From: Nocardia sp. BMG51109
GTDB lineage: Bacteria; Actinomycetota; Actinomycetes; Mycobacteriales; Mycobacteriaceae
Reading direction: 5' to 3'
DNA length: 64,000 nucleotides
Assembly (NCBI RefSeq): GCF_000526215.1
Contig: NZ_JAFQ01000004.1
Span: 186,001-250,000 of the forward strand
Shown: positions 1 to 8,864 of the stretch, piece after piece
Layout: each line of letters starts with the position of its first letter
Numbering within the stretch: position 1 is the first letter of the stretch
The notes under the pieces: generated by a model
The model's input: only the letters and a program-made list of their open reading frames with translations
Told to the model about the DNA's origin: nothing
The model's database searches: none
Position numbers and translations under genes: made by a program

Positions 1-836
1 TCTACGAACATTCCGACACCGGTGGCGTACACCTCGCGGACGGCACCGGCGTAGCCCACCGGCCGAACCAGATGCTCGGACAACGCGGCGGTCAGATCGT
101 CCGACGGTTGATAGATTCGCCCCAGAATGGGCGAGAAGACATCGATTTCGGTCGGCCGTTGCCTGATATGCCGTATTCGTCGTTCGAAATCGACCGCCGC
201 CGCGCTCAAGAGCGGGCTGTGGAAAGGGTAGGGCGACCGCAACGGATGGAAGGCCACATCCAGGGCGCCTGCCACCTTCGCGATCTTGTCCATGGTCACC
301 CGGCGGCCGGATACCACGGTCTGCAGGTCGTGATTCTCCGCGGCGATGACGGTATCCGGGTCCTGCAGCAGCGCCAGGAGGCCGGCAGTCGTCTGACGGT
401 CGGCGCGCAGGGCGGCCATGTAACCGTCCTCGACCTGGGCGGAACGCAGCGCGGCAACCCGGTGACACATCAGCTCGGCGCCCTCGGCAACGGTGAACGC
501 GCCCGCGCTGACGAGAGCGGCGATCTCACCGACACTGTGTCCGAGCAGCACTGTCGGCGCCACCCCCCGGGACCGCAGAATACGGAACGTCGCCACAGCG
601 GTGCTGTACATGACGATCTGCATCATGTCGGTGGCGAGCGGGTCCGAACCGGTGCCGCTCGCGGACTTCCCACCGCCGATCCAGGACGACAGCGATTCAC
701 CCAGAAAGGACTCGGCTACGGTGTCGATCTCGGTGAGTACGGATTTCGCCTCCTGGTACGTGTCGCAGAGATTCTCCAGCGCACCATCGAAATTGGCTCC
801 CTGTCCGGGAAACTGAATCGCAACTTTCTCGGTCAT
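1..836 (-). CDS. ACP S-malonyltransferase (acyltransferase), 3' end cut by window edge
   Basis: Trans-acting acyltransferase that would load malonyl-type extender units onto an acyl carrier protein. Only the first 278 codons are in the window; the rest lies beyond position 1. Visible are the N-terminal FPGQGANF signature (residues 9-16), the catalytic serine motif GHSVGE with Ser101, and the FHSPLL histidine motif typical of FabD/AT domains. The ATG at 836 follows a GGAG six bases upstream and lies 24 bp behind the stop of the acyl-CoA dehydrogenase, so it is the last visible gene of the minus-strand operon with the ligase, acyltransferase and ACP. Being free-standing rather than part of a PKS, it probably serves the small ACP encoded at 4893-5156 or a PKS outside the window. 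Confidence 0.88.
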   Translation of the reverse strand, partial: MTEKVAIQFPGQGANFDGALENLCDTYQEAKSVLTEIDTVAESFLGESLSSWIGGGKSASGTGSDPLATDMMQIVMYSTAVATFRILRSRGVAPTVLLGHSVGEIAALVSAGAFTVAEGAELMCHRVAALRSAQVEDGYMAALRADRQTTAGLLALLQDPDTVIAAENHDLQTVVSGRRVTMDKIAKVAGALDVAFHPLRSPYPFHSPLLSAAAVDFERRIRHIRQRPTEIDVFSPILGRIYQPSDDLTAALSEHLVRPVGYAGAVREVYATGVGMFV

Positions 837-860
837 CACTTACTCCGATACCTACCGCTG

Positions 861-2033
861 TCAACAATGAGAAGAGTCAAGGGTGCCGAACAGCGCCTCG
901 TAGCCGCTGTAGTCCGGCGTCATTCCTGCCGCGACCAGTTCCCACAGAACCTCGTCGCTGCCACCGCCGAGACGAGAAAGCCTCATATCCTGCCACCACC
1001 GGCCGATCGGTCCTTCGTCCAGCAGATAACCGCTGCCACCGAAGATGTGCATGCACTCGCCGACCACTTCCTCGCCCAGCCGGGCGGCAGACACCTTCAG
1101 TGCCGCCGCCGTGCGCAGGTCGATCTGACGCATGCCGGCCAGGCCCTCCAGTGCCAATCGCAGCACGTCGACTCGCGCCTGCAGATCGGCGACCCGCAAT
1201 CGCAGCGCCTGGTGGGCGAACAGATTCTGCCCGAATTGTTCGCGTCGCATCATCCGGGCAACGGTCACCCCGAGCACCCGCTCGCACGCCCCCGCGACCT
1301 GCCCCGCAATCGACACTCGTTCATGACTCAAACCCCACGTCAGGGCAGCGAGACCGGTGCCCGCGCGGGCGAGCATCGCCGACTCCGGGATCCAGGCGTC
1401 GAACTCGATCGGTGCGGTGTCCAGCGACGCCGCACCGACTTTGTCGTATACCTCACCCACCTCGGCCGATGCCATGGGCAGCACGAACAGGCCGACATTG
1501 CCCCACCGGCGATCCACGGCGTGGTCATCGACACAACGGGCAACGATCACGGCAAAGTCCGCTATCGGGGACAACGACACAAATTTCTTGGCGCCGGAGA
1601 GAACGAATCCGTCACCGCGCCGGGTGGCGGTCGAGGTTACTGCCTGCAAGTCGGAGCCGCCGCCCGACTCGGATGCCCCGATACACATAACCGCCCGCCC
1701 CGCGATGGCATCGGTGGCAATCGAGCTCAGATACTCCGACTTGACGCCGAACCGCCGCAGCATGGCGATGGCCGAGTCGTGCAAGCTGATACCCACGCTG
1801 ATACCCGCTGACCCGAGTGCGCCCACAGAAGTGGACAGCAGCACCAACTTGTGCAAGTCCAGATCGGCTCCACGCGACCATTTGGCCGCGAAGACCCCGG
1901 ACGATCCGAGTCGGGTCAAAATCTCGCGCGGGAATCGACGAGTGCGATCGGCCTCCGCCACCAAACAGTGAAAGTCGTCGTCGAGGACGCTTCTCAGCAG
2001 CGCCGCGAAATCGTCTTCTGCCGTCGCTACCAT
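861..2033 (-). CDS. Acyl-CoA dehydrogenase family flavoprotein
   Basis: A 390-residue FAD enzyme expected to oxidise an acyl-CoA or acyl-ACP between C-alpha and C-beta. The central [10 protein letters not shown] stretch and the C-terminal HIFGGSGY segment are typical of the family, and length is normal. The ATG at 2033 overlaps the end of the upstream ligase gene by 7 bp; a longer frame reaching further upstream is Arg-rich noise. Near the C-terminus the usual E-G-[TS]-x-E-I site reads GGGSDEV, so the MCAD-type catalytic glutamate is Gly here; in related family members the base sits on another helix. Context (ligase, ACP, acyltransferase) suggests it desaturates the chain loaded by the neighbouring ligase, which is inference. 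Confidence 0.85.
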   Translation of the reverse strand: MVATAEDDFAALLRSVLDDDFHCLVAEADRTRRFPREILTRLGSSGVFAAKWSRGADLDLHKLVLLSTSVGALGSAGISVGISLHDSAIAMLRRFGVKSEYLSSIATDAIAGRAVMCIGASESGGGSDLQAVTSTATRRGDGFVLSGAKKFVSLSPIADFAVIVARCVDDHAVDRRWGNVGLFVLPMASAEVGEVYDKVGAASLDTAPIEFDAWIPESAMLARAGTGLAALTWGLSHERVSIAGQVAGACERVLGVTVARMMRREQFGQNLFAHQALRLRVADLQARVDVLRLALEGLAGMRQIDLRTAAALKVSAARLGEEVVGECMHIFGGSGYLLDEGPIGRWWQDMRLSRLGGGSDEVLWELVAAGMTPDYSGYEALFGTLDSSHC

Positions 2034-3646
2034 TGCTGTGCACCTACCTCGAGTCGTTTCAATTTTCCCGAGGTCGTCCTCGGCAATGTGCCGGGCGAGA
2101 CCAGCACCACCCGAGTCGGCACCACACCGCATTCGCTGGCCACGGTCGCCACAATCCGGTCCTCGGTACCGGGCGCATTCTTCCCGCTGAACTCGGCCAC
2201 GATGACCAAGCGATCGGGGCGTGCATCGGTAGAGCGCCTTTCGGTCATGGTCGCCACAACCGCTCCCGCGCGTACGCCCGGAACCAGCGCGGTCACACGC
2301 TCGATATGGTGCGGAAAGACATTGCGGCCCGCGACGGTGATTACTTCCTTCACACGACCGCACACGACAAGTTCGCCGTCGATCAGGTAGCCGACGTCTC
2401 CGGTCGGCCACCATTGATCTGCGGTGACAACGACGGTGTCGTGGAGATATCCGCTCATCATCGAACGACCGCGGATTTCCACAAGCCCCACGTCCCGGCC
2501 CGCCAGTTCGGGAAGATCACGCTCGCCTGCGACGATTCTGATCTCGACGCCGTCCAGCGGCTGGCCGAGCAGCGCGTGCCGATGCCGCACGGGGTCGGAC
2601 GCCGGCCTCTTCTGCAAAACGTCATCGATACGCAGCCCGACACCTCGCGCCGACGCCGTCACCGCGCAAGTCGCCTCGGCGAGCCCGTACGACGGCGCCA
2701 AGGCGTTCGCGTCCAGCCCGAATGGGGCCAGCGCCGATGCGAACTGTGCGAGGCCATCCGCGTCGACCGGCTCGCCGCCGTTGATGGCGTACTGCAGCGC
2801 ACTCAGATCGACCGCGCTCAGCCGGCGGGAGTACTTCCCGATCAGGTTGTAGGCGAAGTTCGGAGCCGCCGTGAGCGTGGCCGAACTCAGGTCCAACCAC
2901 CGGATCCACTCGAACGGCGCTCGCGCGAACGCACTCGTGGGAGCCAGCCACATCGTGATTCCCATCGCCATCCCGCAAACCACGGACATCAGCCCCATGT
3001 CGTGGTAGAGCGGCAACCACGAACAGAGGACGTCGTCACGGCTACCGCCGACACGATCGGACAGGCCCCGGAAGTGGTTCAGTACTGCCTCATGTGACAG
3101 CACTGCCGTCTTGGGGTCACCTGTCGAGCCGGCAGTCCCCTGCATGACAGCGGGGGCGCCGACCGGGATCCGATGACCTATCGAATCGGGTGCAGTCGAC
3201 CAGCCCGGCAACGACTGTAAGTCGTACAGCGACATTCCTTCGGACCGATCACGCAACAACTCGAGCGTCGAACCGTGCGACAGCAGCGTGTCGCAGTCCA
3301 ACGTCCTGAGCCTGCGGACCGTGACCGCGGCCCACTGGTCCGGTGCGCTGCCCCGAACGGGGCCGGGCAGGATCGACACGCTCCGGCCCGCCGCCCAGCA
3401 GCCATAGATCGAGGCGATGAGCTCGGCCGTCACCTCCCCCACGACGCCCACCACGTTGCTTGCGCCGGAATCTTCCAGACGTCCTGCCATCCGGGTTCCG
3501 AGCTCGAAGATGCTCGGCCACGGGTGGTGGACCCACTGTCCGGATTCGGCGTCCATCACCACGAGATGCCCGGGGCTGTCGAGCATCGCGTTCCCGATGG
3601 TGTCTACGAGTTCGCTACCGGAGGGACGAATCAACTGCCTACTCAT
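2027..3646 (-). CDS. Fatty-acyl-AMP ligase (FAAL-like) of the ANL superfamily
   Basis: A 539-residue adenylate-forming enzyme that would activate a fatty or other carboxylic acid as acyl-AMP and pass it to the ACP of this operon. Seen: the phosphate-binding loop [10 protein letters not shown] near residue 165, the [11 protein letters not shown] segment characteristic of FAAL-type ligases, the TGDVGYL core motif, and a C-terminal GKLKR lysine motif. The ATG at 3646 overlaps the stop of the acyltransferase gene as ATGA; the longer frame starting at 3670 is not needed. FAAL versus FACL is judged by eye, so a CoA ligase remains possible. Confidence 0.85.
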   Translation of the reverse strand: MSRQLIRPSGSELVDTIGNAMLDSPGHLVVMDAESGQWVHHPWPSIFELGTRMAGRLEDSGASNVVGVVGEVTAELIASIYGCWAAGRSVSILPGPVRGSAPDQWAAVTVRRLRTLDCDTLLSHGSTLELLRDRSEGMSLYDLQSLPGWSTAPDSIGHRIPVGAPAVMQGTAGSTGDPKTAVLSHEAVLNHFRGLSDRVGGSRDDVLCSWLPLYHDMGLMSVVCGMAMGITMWLAPTSAFARAPFEWIRWLDLSSATLTAAPNFAYNLIGKYSRRLSAVDLSALQYAINGGEPVDADGLAQFASALAPFGLDANALAPSYGLAEATCAVTASARGVGLRIDDVLQKRPASDPVRHRHALLGQPLDGVEIRIVAGERDLPELAGRDVGLVEIRGRSMMSGYLHDTVVVTADQWWPTGDVGYLIDGELVVCGRVKEVITVAGRNVFPHHIERVTALVPGVRAGAVVATMTERRSTDARPDRLVIVAEFSGKNAPGTEDRIVATVASECGVVPTRVVLVSPGTLPRTTSGKLKRLEVGAQQW

Positions 3647-4896
3647 TCCGTCAGAAGCTTTTCGAGACAATCCGTGAAAAACGCGATATCTGTGGGCAGC
3701 GCACGCGGATCCGCAATCACGCCGATCGTGATTTCATTGCGGAATACCAACGCCGACAGCATCAACTCGTGTCCTGCCAGCGGCGGAAAGGCCGTGATAC
3801 GCGTGATCTGGTGGCCGAGGAGGTTCTGATCCGGGCTGAATCCCGGATTCACTCCCACTGTCAGGTCCCAACTGTCGGCGACGGACATCTGAGTAATCAG
3901 GACCTGAGCACGCCACGGCATGTATTTGAGGCCCATCGATGCCTTGGGCAGTTCCATGGCCTGTTCCAACGGATTCGTATTCGCGAGTTGGGACTGCACG
4001 ACGGCAAGCTGCGCCGCCACCGTGTCCAGTTCCGGATCGAGCGAGATGTAGGCAAGCGATGCCGCATTGCCCGTGTGCGAAAGCTCGCGATCCAAGGTGA
4101 CCGGGAACATCATGCGCAGGCCCTTGCCATCCCGACGAGGAAACGCCCGGTTATACGCGGCACTCACTGCCGCGTATATGTACTCGGTCGTCGACCCTCC
4201 GGCCCGCAGGGCGTTGTTGCGGGCGGTCGCCACCGGAATGGACACGCTCCCGACCCGGCGTACGGAGTGCTTGGCTCGGACGAAGCGCCGAGTCCGGCCG
4301 CGACGGCCACCTCGAGAGGTTTGGTAGTAGCGCGGTCCCGCCATCATCGCATCACGCATTCCGACGCCTGTGACCTCGAAGCGTTCCGAGGTCACATACC
4401 GGGCGTACTCGGCGGTGGTGCCGGATTCGGTATCTGCGAGCAAGGCCGCGAAGCCGGTGGCTCCCAGTCCGTCGGAGAGCGCATGATGTCCCCTGAGCAA
4501 AATGGTCTGCGCAGCCTCCGATTTCTGGTTCACCAAAACGAAGTTCCACAGCGGAGCTCGACGAGGCATCTGATTTTCCATCAGCTCCTCGATCTGCGCC
4601 GGCACATCTTCTCGGCTCTCCACGTCGACCTCGACCACCTGAGCTTCCAGATCTATGCCAGATACCTGAACAAAGTGCGGACGCCGTCGATCCCGTTTCG
4701 GGAGACACATGTGATACAGACTGCTTTCATACAGCCTTTCCGCGATGCGAGCCCTGATCTCGTCGACACGAATCGGACCGCCGGCGTTTGCCACATCCAT
4801 CGCCAGTACCCAGTTCATCGGGTGACCGGGCTTATCGAGCCTGAGGTGAATACAGTCGAGACTCTTCAACTCGACCGGAAAATCCATCGCATTCAT
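3643..4896 (-). CDS. WES/DGAT-like acyltransferase (wax ester synthase family)
   Basis: A 417-residue protein of the wax-ester-synthase/diacylglycerol-acyltransferase fold, related to condensation domains. It carries the catalytic HHxxxDG motif as His137-His138 to Asp142-Gly143, and an N-terminal LDCIHLRLDKPGHPMNW segment typical of the family. In lipid-making actinobacteria such enzymes esterify an acyl thioester onto an alcohol. Here, between an ACP and an acyl-AMP ligase, it more likely acts as a release or transfer acyltransferase for the pathway product. The ATG at 4896 overlaps the ACP stop as ATGA, showing translational coupling. Substrate is unknown. Confidence 0.82.
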   Translation of the reverse strand: MNAMDFPVELKSLDCIHLRLDKPGHPMNWVLAMDVANAGGPIRVDEIRARIAERLYESSLYHMCLPKRDRRRPHFVQVSGIDLEAQVVEVDVESREDVPAQIEELMENQMPRRAPLWNFVLVNQKSEAAQTILLRGHHALSDGLGATGFAALLADTESGTTAEYARYVTSERFEVTGVGMRDAMMAGPRYYQTSRGGRRGRTRRFVRAKHSVRRVGSVSIPVATARNNALRAGGSTTEYIYAAVSAAYNRAFPRRDGKGLRMMFPVTLDRELSHTGNAASLAYISLDPELDTVAAQLAVVQSQLANTNPLEQAMELPKASMGLKYMPWRAQVLITQMSVADSWDLTVGVNPGFSPDQNLLGHQITRITAFPPLAGHELMLSALVFRNEITIGVIADPRALPTDIAFFTDCLEKLLTE

Positions 4897-5156
4897 ACGA
4901 TTTCTTCCCGGTTGTTCGACATTTCCGAACGAAGCAGAGCATCGATATCCCCGATCGTCGTGCACTGCATCATCTTTTCCTCGGACAGTTTTATCCCGAT
5001 TCTGTCTTCTATCGCTACGAGAGCAATTGCGAATGCAACAGAATCCAAGCCCAAATCTTCGATCAACCGATCATCCCGTTTCAGGTCACCAACTGCGATC
5101 GAAAGATCACGCTGCAGGACATCGAGCAGTTCCGCACTGGGTACGAACGGCGACAT
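4893..5156 (-). CDS. Acyl carrier protein
   Basis: An 87-residue carrier protein. The phosphopantetheine attachment motif LGLDSVAF places the modified serine at Ser39, in an acidic helix context as expected. I chose the ATG at 5156 because an AGGAG-type site (AGGAGC) precedes it; a TTG at 5177 would add seven residues. It is the carrier partner for the fatty-acyl-AMP ligase and malonyltransferase in the same operon, and its gene is coupled to the acyltransferase by an ATGA overlap. Confidence 0.9.
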   Translation of the reverse strand: MSPFVPSAELLDVLQRDLSIAVGDLKRDDRLIEDLGLDSVAFAIALVAIEDRIGIKLSEEKMMQCTTIGDIDALLRSEMSNNREEIV

Positions 5157-5202
5157 GAGGGCTCCTAGACTCGACAAGAGACAGCATTCCGGCAGGCGTG
5201 TC

Positions 5203-5685
5203 TCAGAACAATGATTTGACGCGGTTCGTCATAATTTGTTTCACCACCCGAGGCCCCGGAATCATCGACGCACCGAGCTGCTTCGCGAAATCCAGACCAT
5301 CGAAGAACAGCCAGCTCTCAGCCGTGCGATCGCCCTCGAACCGATCGATCGCGACGCCCATGACATTGATCTTGGCACCCATCGGCGGAATTCCCTCGAA
5401 ATCCTCGCCGGTGTGGGTCCCACGACACGTCCAGCGACTGACGACGAAGTCTCCCTGAACAATCCACTCATCGACGATGACCTCGATATCAGGGAAGGCG
5501 GCTCGCTTCTCGAGAACCCATCGCTTCAGATTGTGGGCGCCCGGCTTTCCGTTTCCGACCGGGTCGGTTGTCTCCCAGCTGCGATGATCTTTTGTCACCA
5601 TATTGTCGATCAAATCGACATTGCCTCCGTTCAGTACTTCTTCATAGAAGCGCTGCACGGTTCGCTGGTTGTCTTCTGGCGACAT
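5203..5685 (-). CDS. SnoaL-like polyketide cyclase/NTF2-fold protein
   Basis: A 160-residue small alpha+beta protein of the SnoaL/NTF2-like fold (N-terminal RFYEEVLNGGNVDLIDNMV, later RWTCRGTHTGEF-like core strand). Members range from aldol cyclases of polyketide pathways to hydrolases and binding proteins, so the exact reaction cannot be assigned. Start ATG at 5685 has a strong GGGAGAAG Shine-Dalgarno; the longer upstream frame lacks one. It heads the minus-strand operon, 46 bp before the ACP gene, and diverges from the FAD oxidoreductase. Confidence 0.75.
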   Translation of the reverse strand: MSPEDNQRTVQRFYEEVLNGGNVDLIDNMVTKDHRSWETTDPVGNGKPGAHNLKRWVLEKRAAFPDIEVIVDEWIVQGDFVVSRWTCRGTHTGEDFEGIPPMGAKINVMGVAIDRFEGDRTAESWLFFDGLDFAKQLGASMIPGPRVVKQIMTNRVKSLF

Positions 5686-5969
5686 GACTTCTCCCTGTCG
5701 GTTGACATTCAAAACCCCGCTGGATGAATATGCTGGATACACCTCAGGGCATATCTCCGCACCACCGCAAACACGATAAACATCTGCCGACTGCGCAGTC
5801 AACGGGTCACGTCGACTCATCACCGGTGGCCCGTCAGCCGGAAAGCGGGCGTTATCGGATGAGTCGACGCAACGCTTTTGTGCCGCCGGATCGAGCTATA
5901 CAGTCGATTTGTCAATGCGTCCCCCGGCGGGCGCGACGGAGTCATGGATACAGCAGGCAGGGGTTGGCC
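5686..5969. promoter_or_regulatory. Divergent intergenic region of the lipid/polyketide cluster
   Basis: About 280 bp between the outward-facing SnoaL-like gene and FAD oxidoreductase gene. It must hold promoters for both operons. It is less GC-rich than the flanking genes, but I could not assign convincing -35/-10 boxes. No regulator gene is next to it. Confidence 0.4.
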
Positions 5970-7325
5970 TTGTACGATGTCATAATTGTCGGTGCCAGAT
6001 GTGCGGGTGCTCCGACAGCGATGCTGCTGTCAGGCATGGGCTACAAAGTCCTCCTGCTCGACCGGGCAAATTTCCCGAGCGACAGCCCCACATCTACGAG
6101 GCTGATACATCCTCCCGGCGTCGCCAAGTTGCAGAGATGGGGCCTGCTCGAAGAGATACTGGCGTGTGGCTGCCCGCCGATCTATCGATACGGTCTGGCT
6201 GCCGGGCCAGTCAATATCATGGCCGATTTGCCTCTCGTCGACGGGGTCAACATGGCATATTCGCCGGACCGTGAGGTTCTCGACCACGTATTGGTGAAGG
6301 CAGCAGTCGGTGCCGGAGCAGAGTTGCGGGAGAACGTCTCCGTCAGCAGCCTGCTTCGCGACGAGGCCGGCAGCGTGATCGGTGCCGCGGGCAAAGCGCG
6401 CAGTGGTGGCAAGTTCGAGGAACGTGCACACGTCGTCGTCGGAGCCGACGGAACCAATTCGACGATCGCCCGACTCGTCGGTGCACCGAAGTACAACGTC
6501 CAGCCGACCCGGGCGAAGAGCTGGTGGACGTATTGGGACGGCTTACCGCTGGATAACGAGGTAGCGACGGTCCGGGCGAACCAGAAGCACGGCTTCGCCT
6601 GGCCGACCCACGACGGCCTGGCTATTGTCGGAATGACCTGGAAGCCCAGTGAGTTCGACGCACTGACAACCGATCCGGAAGCCTCGTTCACCGCCGCCTA
6701 CGAGGAGGTTGCGCCCGAGTTCGCGACGCGACTCCGAGCCGGCAAACAAGCAGGACGATGGATCTGCGGGTCGGTGCCGAACTTCTTCCGCAAGCCGTAC
6801 GGCCCGGGTTGGGCGCTGGTCGGTGACGCCTCCTACAGCAAAGACCCCTGCACTGCCGCCGGTATTACCGATGCCATGGGCGGTGCCGAGTTGCTGTCCG
6901 CCGCCCTGGATCGCGGGCTCTCTGGCCGAGCCACCATGAACGACGCGCTGGCTGAATACGAACAGGCGCGAAACACCAAGGCATTTCAGCACTACGACTA
7001 CACCTGTGACATGGCGGACCTCCACGACTACAGCCCCGAAGAGCTGGACCTCATGGGTGCCATAGCCAAGAGCCCACGGCACGCTACCGGTCTGCTCGGC
7101 GTCTTCTCCGACGCCACGAAACCTGCAGACTTCTTCTCCGCGGACAATATCCATGAGCTGTTCGGCTACATGGAGCCGAACCAGTTGCTGAGTTGGCGTA
7201 TGCGTGTGCTGCACTGGATCATCACCGGCCCCCCGAGCCGCTTCAAACGCCCGGTCTCCATGGCAGACAAGCTTATGGCCCAGAACATGGGCGAGATGGG
7301 TAAGTTTCTACTGGGCAACGTATGA
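5970..7325 (+). CDS. FAD-dependent oxidoreductase (geranylgeranyl-reductase/aromatic-hydroxylase type)
   Basis: A roughly 451-residue flavoprotein. It has an N-terminal dinucleotide-binding beta-alpha-beta unit (YDVIIVGARCAGAPTAML; a G-x-R-C-x-G variant of GxGxxG), the middle GADGTNSTIAR motif and the GWALVGDAS FAD-ribose motif with downstream DPCTAAGITDAM. These place it with PHBH-type hydroxylases and geranylgeranyl reductases, which oxidise or reduce lipids and aromatics. The TTG at 5970 is preferred (purine-rich GGCAGGGG six bases upstream, and protein homology begins there); TTG 5964 or an ATG at 5859 are alternatives. Its stop overlaps the following SDR gene as ATGA. Confidence 0.8.
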   Translation: MYDVIIVGARCAGAPTAMLLSGMGYKVLLLDRANFPSDSPTSTRLIHPPGVAKLQRWGLLEEILACGCPPIYRYGLAAGPVNIMADLPLVDGVNMAYSPDREVLDHVLVKAAVGAGAELRENVSVSSLLRDEAGSVIGAAGKARSGGKFEERAHVVVGADGTNSTIARLVGAPKYNVQPTRAKSWWTYWDGLPLDNEVATVRANQKHGFAWPTHDGLAIVGMTWKPSEFDALTTDPEASFTAAYEEVAPEFATRLRAGKQAGRWICGSVPNFFRKPYGPGWALVGDASYSKDPCTAAGITDAMGGAELLSAALDRGLSGRATMNDALAEYEQARNTKAFQHYDYTCDMADLHDYSPEELDLMGAIAKSPRHATGLLGVFSDATKPADFFSADNIHELFGYMEPNQLLSWRMRVLHWIITGPPSRFKRPVSMADKLMAQNMGEMGKFLLGNV

Positions 7326-8245
7326 GGTGGACTGCACGCAACATCCCTCCCATGCTCGGCCGATGCGTGATCGTAACCGGCGCGAACAGCGGCCTCGGAC
7401 GAATTGTCGCCCGTGAGTGCGCCCGGGCGGGAGCACAGGTCGTGATGGCCTGTCGAAGTGTTCCCCGGGGCCACGAAGTAGCAGCCGAAATACGAGCTGC
7501 GACGCCCGCCGCCGATCTCACCGTACTGGAGCTCGACCTCGCGGATCTCGTTTCCGTCCGGTCGTTTGTAACCCAACTGAAGATGCTGGAGTACACACCC
7601 GATGTACTCGTGAACAACGCAGGCGTGATGGCGATGCCGCCACGCTTGACCACAGACGGTTTCGAACTGCATTTCGGTACCAATCACCTTGGCCATTTCG
7701 CCCTCACTGCATTGCTGGCATCCGGCATGCTGAGCCGCCCGGACGCACGAGTCGTCACGGTGAGCAGTGCAATGCATCGGCTCGGTCGGATGAACCTTCA
7801 GGTCTTCGACGATGTGCGGCACGACAAGTGGCGGGCCTACTGCGACTCGAAGTTGGCCAATGTGATGTTCAGCTATGAATTGGCCAGGAAGGCTGCCGCG
7901 TCCGGGAGTCCGCTACGAAGCATCGCCGCCCATCCAGGGTTTGCGGCGACAAATCTGCAGTTGGCCGGGCCGCGAGTGGCGGGCGACCGACTTCAAGAAC
8001 GCATCGGCCGCATTGCAAACCGCCTTCTCGCGCAGGACGCAGAGGTGGGTGCGTTGCCGATCCTATTTGCCGCGACCGCTCTCGACGCTCCGCCGAACGG
8101 GGCATTCATCGGACCTGACGGATTCGCAGGAGCACGCGGATATCCGCGGGTTGTGCGGTCGGGCAGCAGATCTCGAGATCTTGCCACGGCAGAGCTGCTA
8201 TGGACGGTGTCGGAGAAGCTGGCCGGCGTCGAGTGGCCTGTGTGA
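7322..8245 (+). CDS. Short-chain dehydrogenase/reductase (retinol-dehydrogenase-like)
   Basis: A 307-residue NAD(P)-dependent oxidoreductase. Seen: TGANSGLG cofactor-binding motif (residues 19-26), NNAGVM structural motif, a catalytic serine in VTVSSAMH and the YxxxK pair as YCDSK. Length and the HFGTNHLGHF segment fit the light-dependent-protochlorophyllide-reductase/retinol-dehydrogenase-like branch. It is translationally coupled to the FAD oxidoreductase (4-bp overlap), so the two likely act consecutively on one substrate. Confidence 0.85.
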   Translation: MRWTARNIPPMLGRCVIVTGANSGLGRIVARECARAGAQVVMACRSVPRGHEVAAEIRAATPAADLTVLELDLADLVSVRSFVTQLKMLEYTPDVLVNNAGVMAMPPRLTTDGFELHFGTNHLGHFALTALLASGMLSRPDARVVTVSSAMHRLGRMNLQVFDDVRHDKWRAYCDSKLANVMFSYELARKAAASGSPLRSIAAHPGFAATNLQLAGPRVAGDRLQERIGRIANRLLAQDAEVGALPILFAATALDAPPNGAFIGPDGFAGARGYPRVVRSGSRSRDLATAELLWTVSEKLAGVEWPV

Positions 8246-8490
8246 CGTACTCGCATCGTGATGTCGTGATGGACGAAGCCTCGCGGTGCGCGGAATCCAA
8301 GCCACGCCGCCGACAGACGGCGTCGCCGCGCCAGAGGTGGTCCGAATGAGTGGGCCGCAGGGGCAGAGTCGGACTCCTCCTCGATCGAGCGAATCACAGT
8401 GAACACGGGAACCGTTGCGGGCCTGACCTTTCCGAACGCGGCCAGCGTTGCGGCCGGGGCTGGATTCATCGTCGGCCGATCGGTCCGTAG

Positions 8491-8595
8491 CGGGGCGGAG
8501 TCGCCGTAGTACTCCGAGAACTGCTGGCCAACATCGCGCTGAGCGTGCTCGACGAGCATGTGATGGCGCCGTGGCGGCCGGACGGTGTGACGGGA
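8491..8595 (+). pseudogene. Fragment of a group II intron reverse transcriptase/maturase
   Basis: In the 570-bp stretch 8246-8815 that otherwise holds no gene, one frame reads GGVAVVLREL then LLANIALSVLDEH and MAPWRPDG. The second part matches the conserved 'PLLANIALS-LDEH' block of group II intron-encoded reverse transcriptases, while the residues just before it are degraded and nothing recognisable follows. There is no catalytic YADD box nearby. I take it as a relic of a retroelement insertion. Recognition is by eye from a short block, hence modest confidence. I see nothing else in 8246-8490 or 8600-8815. Confidence 0.45.
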
Positions 8596-8815
8596 ACGAT
8601 GATTGCCGGACAGTGGCCCGATGTCATCGAGTGGGTATACGGGTGGTCGAGGTTTGCCTCTTGTACCCCAAGACGCACACGGGCGCCGACCGCGGAAGAC
8701 CGCGCGATGCTGGCAGGAATTACACAGCACGACAGCAACACTCGGACAGTAGTGGATGAAAAGCGTTGGTAGCCAGTGTCATTGTGCGATGTTCCGAGGG
8801 ATCAATGTGCAACAG

Positions 8816-8859
8816 CACCGATGAAACCGGGCGCTTGGTGGTGCCCGGTTTCATCGGTG
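8816..8859 (-). terminator. Strong hairpin behind the CocE-type hydrolase gene
   Basis: A perfect 17-bp inverted repeat (8816-8832 with 8843-8859, 10-nt loop; arm begins CACCGATGAAACCGGGC) lies five bases beyond the stop codon of the minus-strand lipoprotein gene. There is no clear U-tract, as is common for actinobacterial terminators. Confidence 0.75.
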
Positions 8860-8864
8860 TCGGT

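Noticed and set aside
72..3097. Long plus-strand open frames over the first 5 kb
   Set aside because: They are antisense to the malonyltransferase, dehydrogenase, ligase and acyltransferase genes and have Arg/His/Pro-rich composition without family motifs; high GC makes such shadows common.
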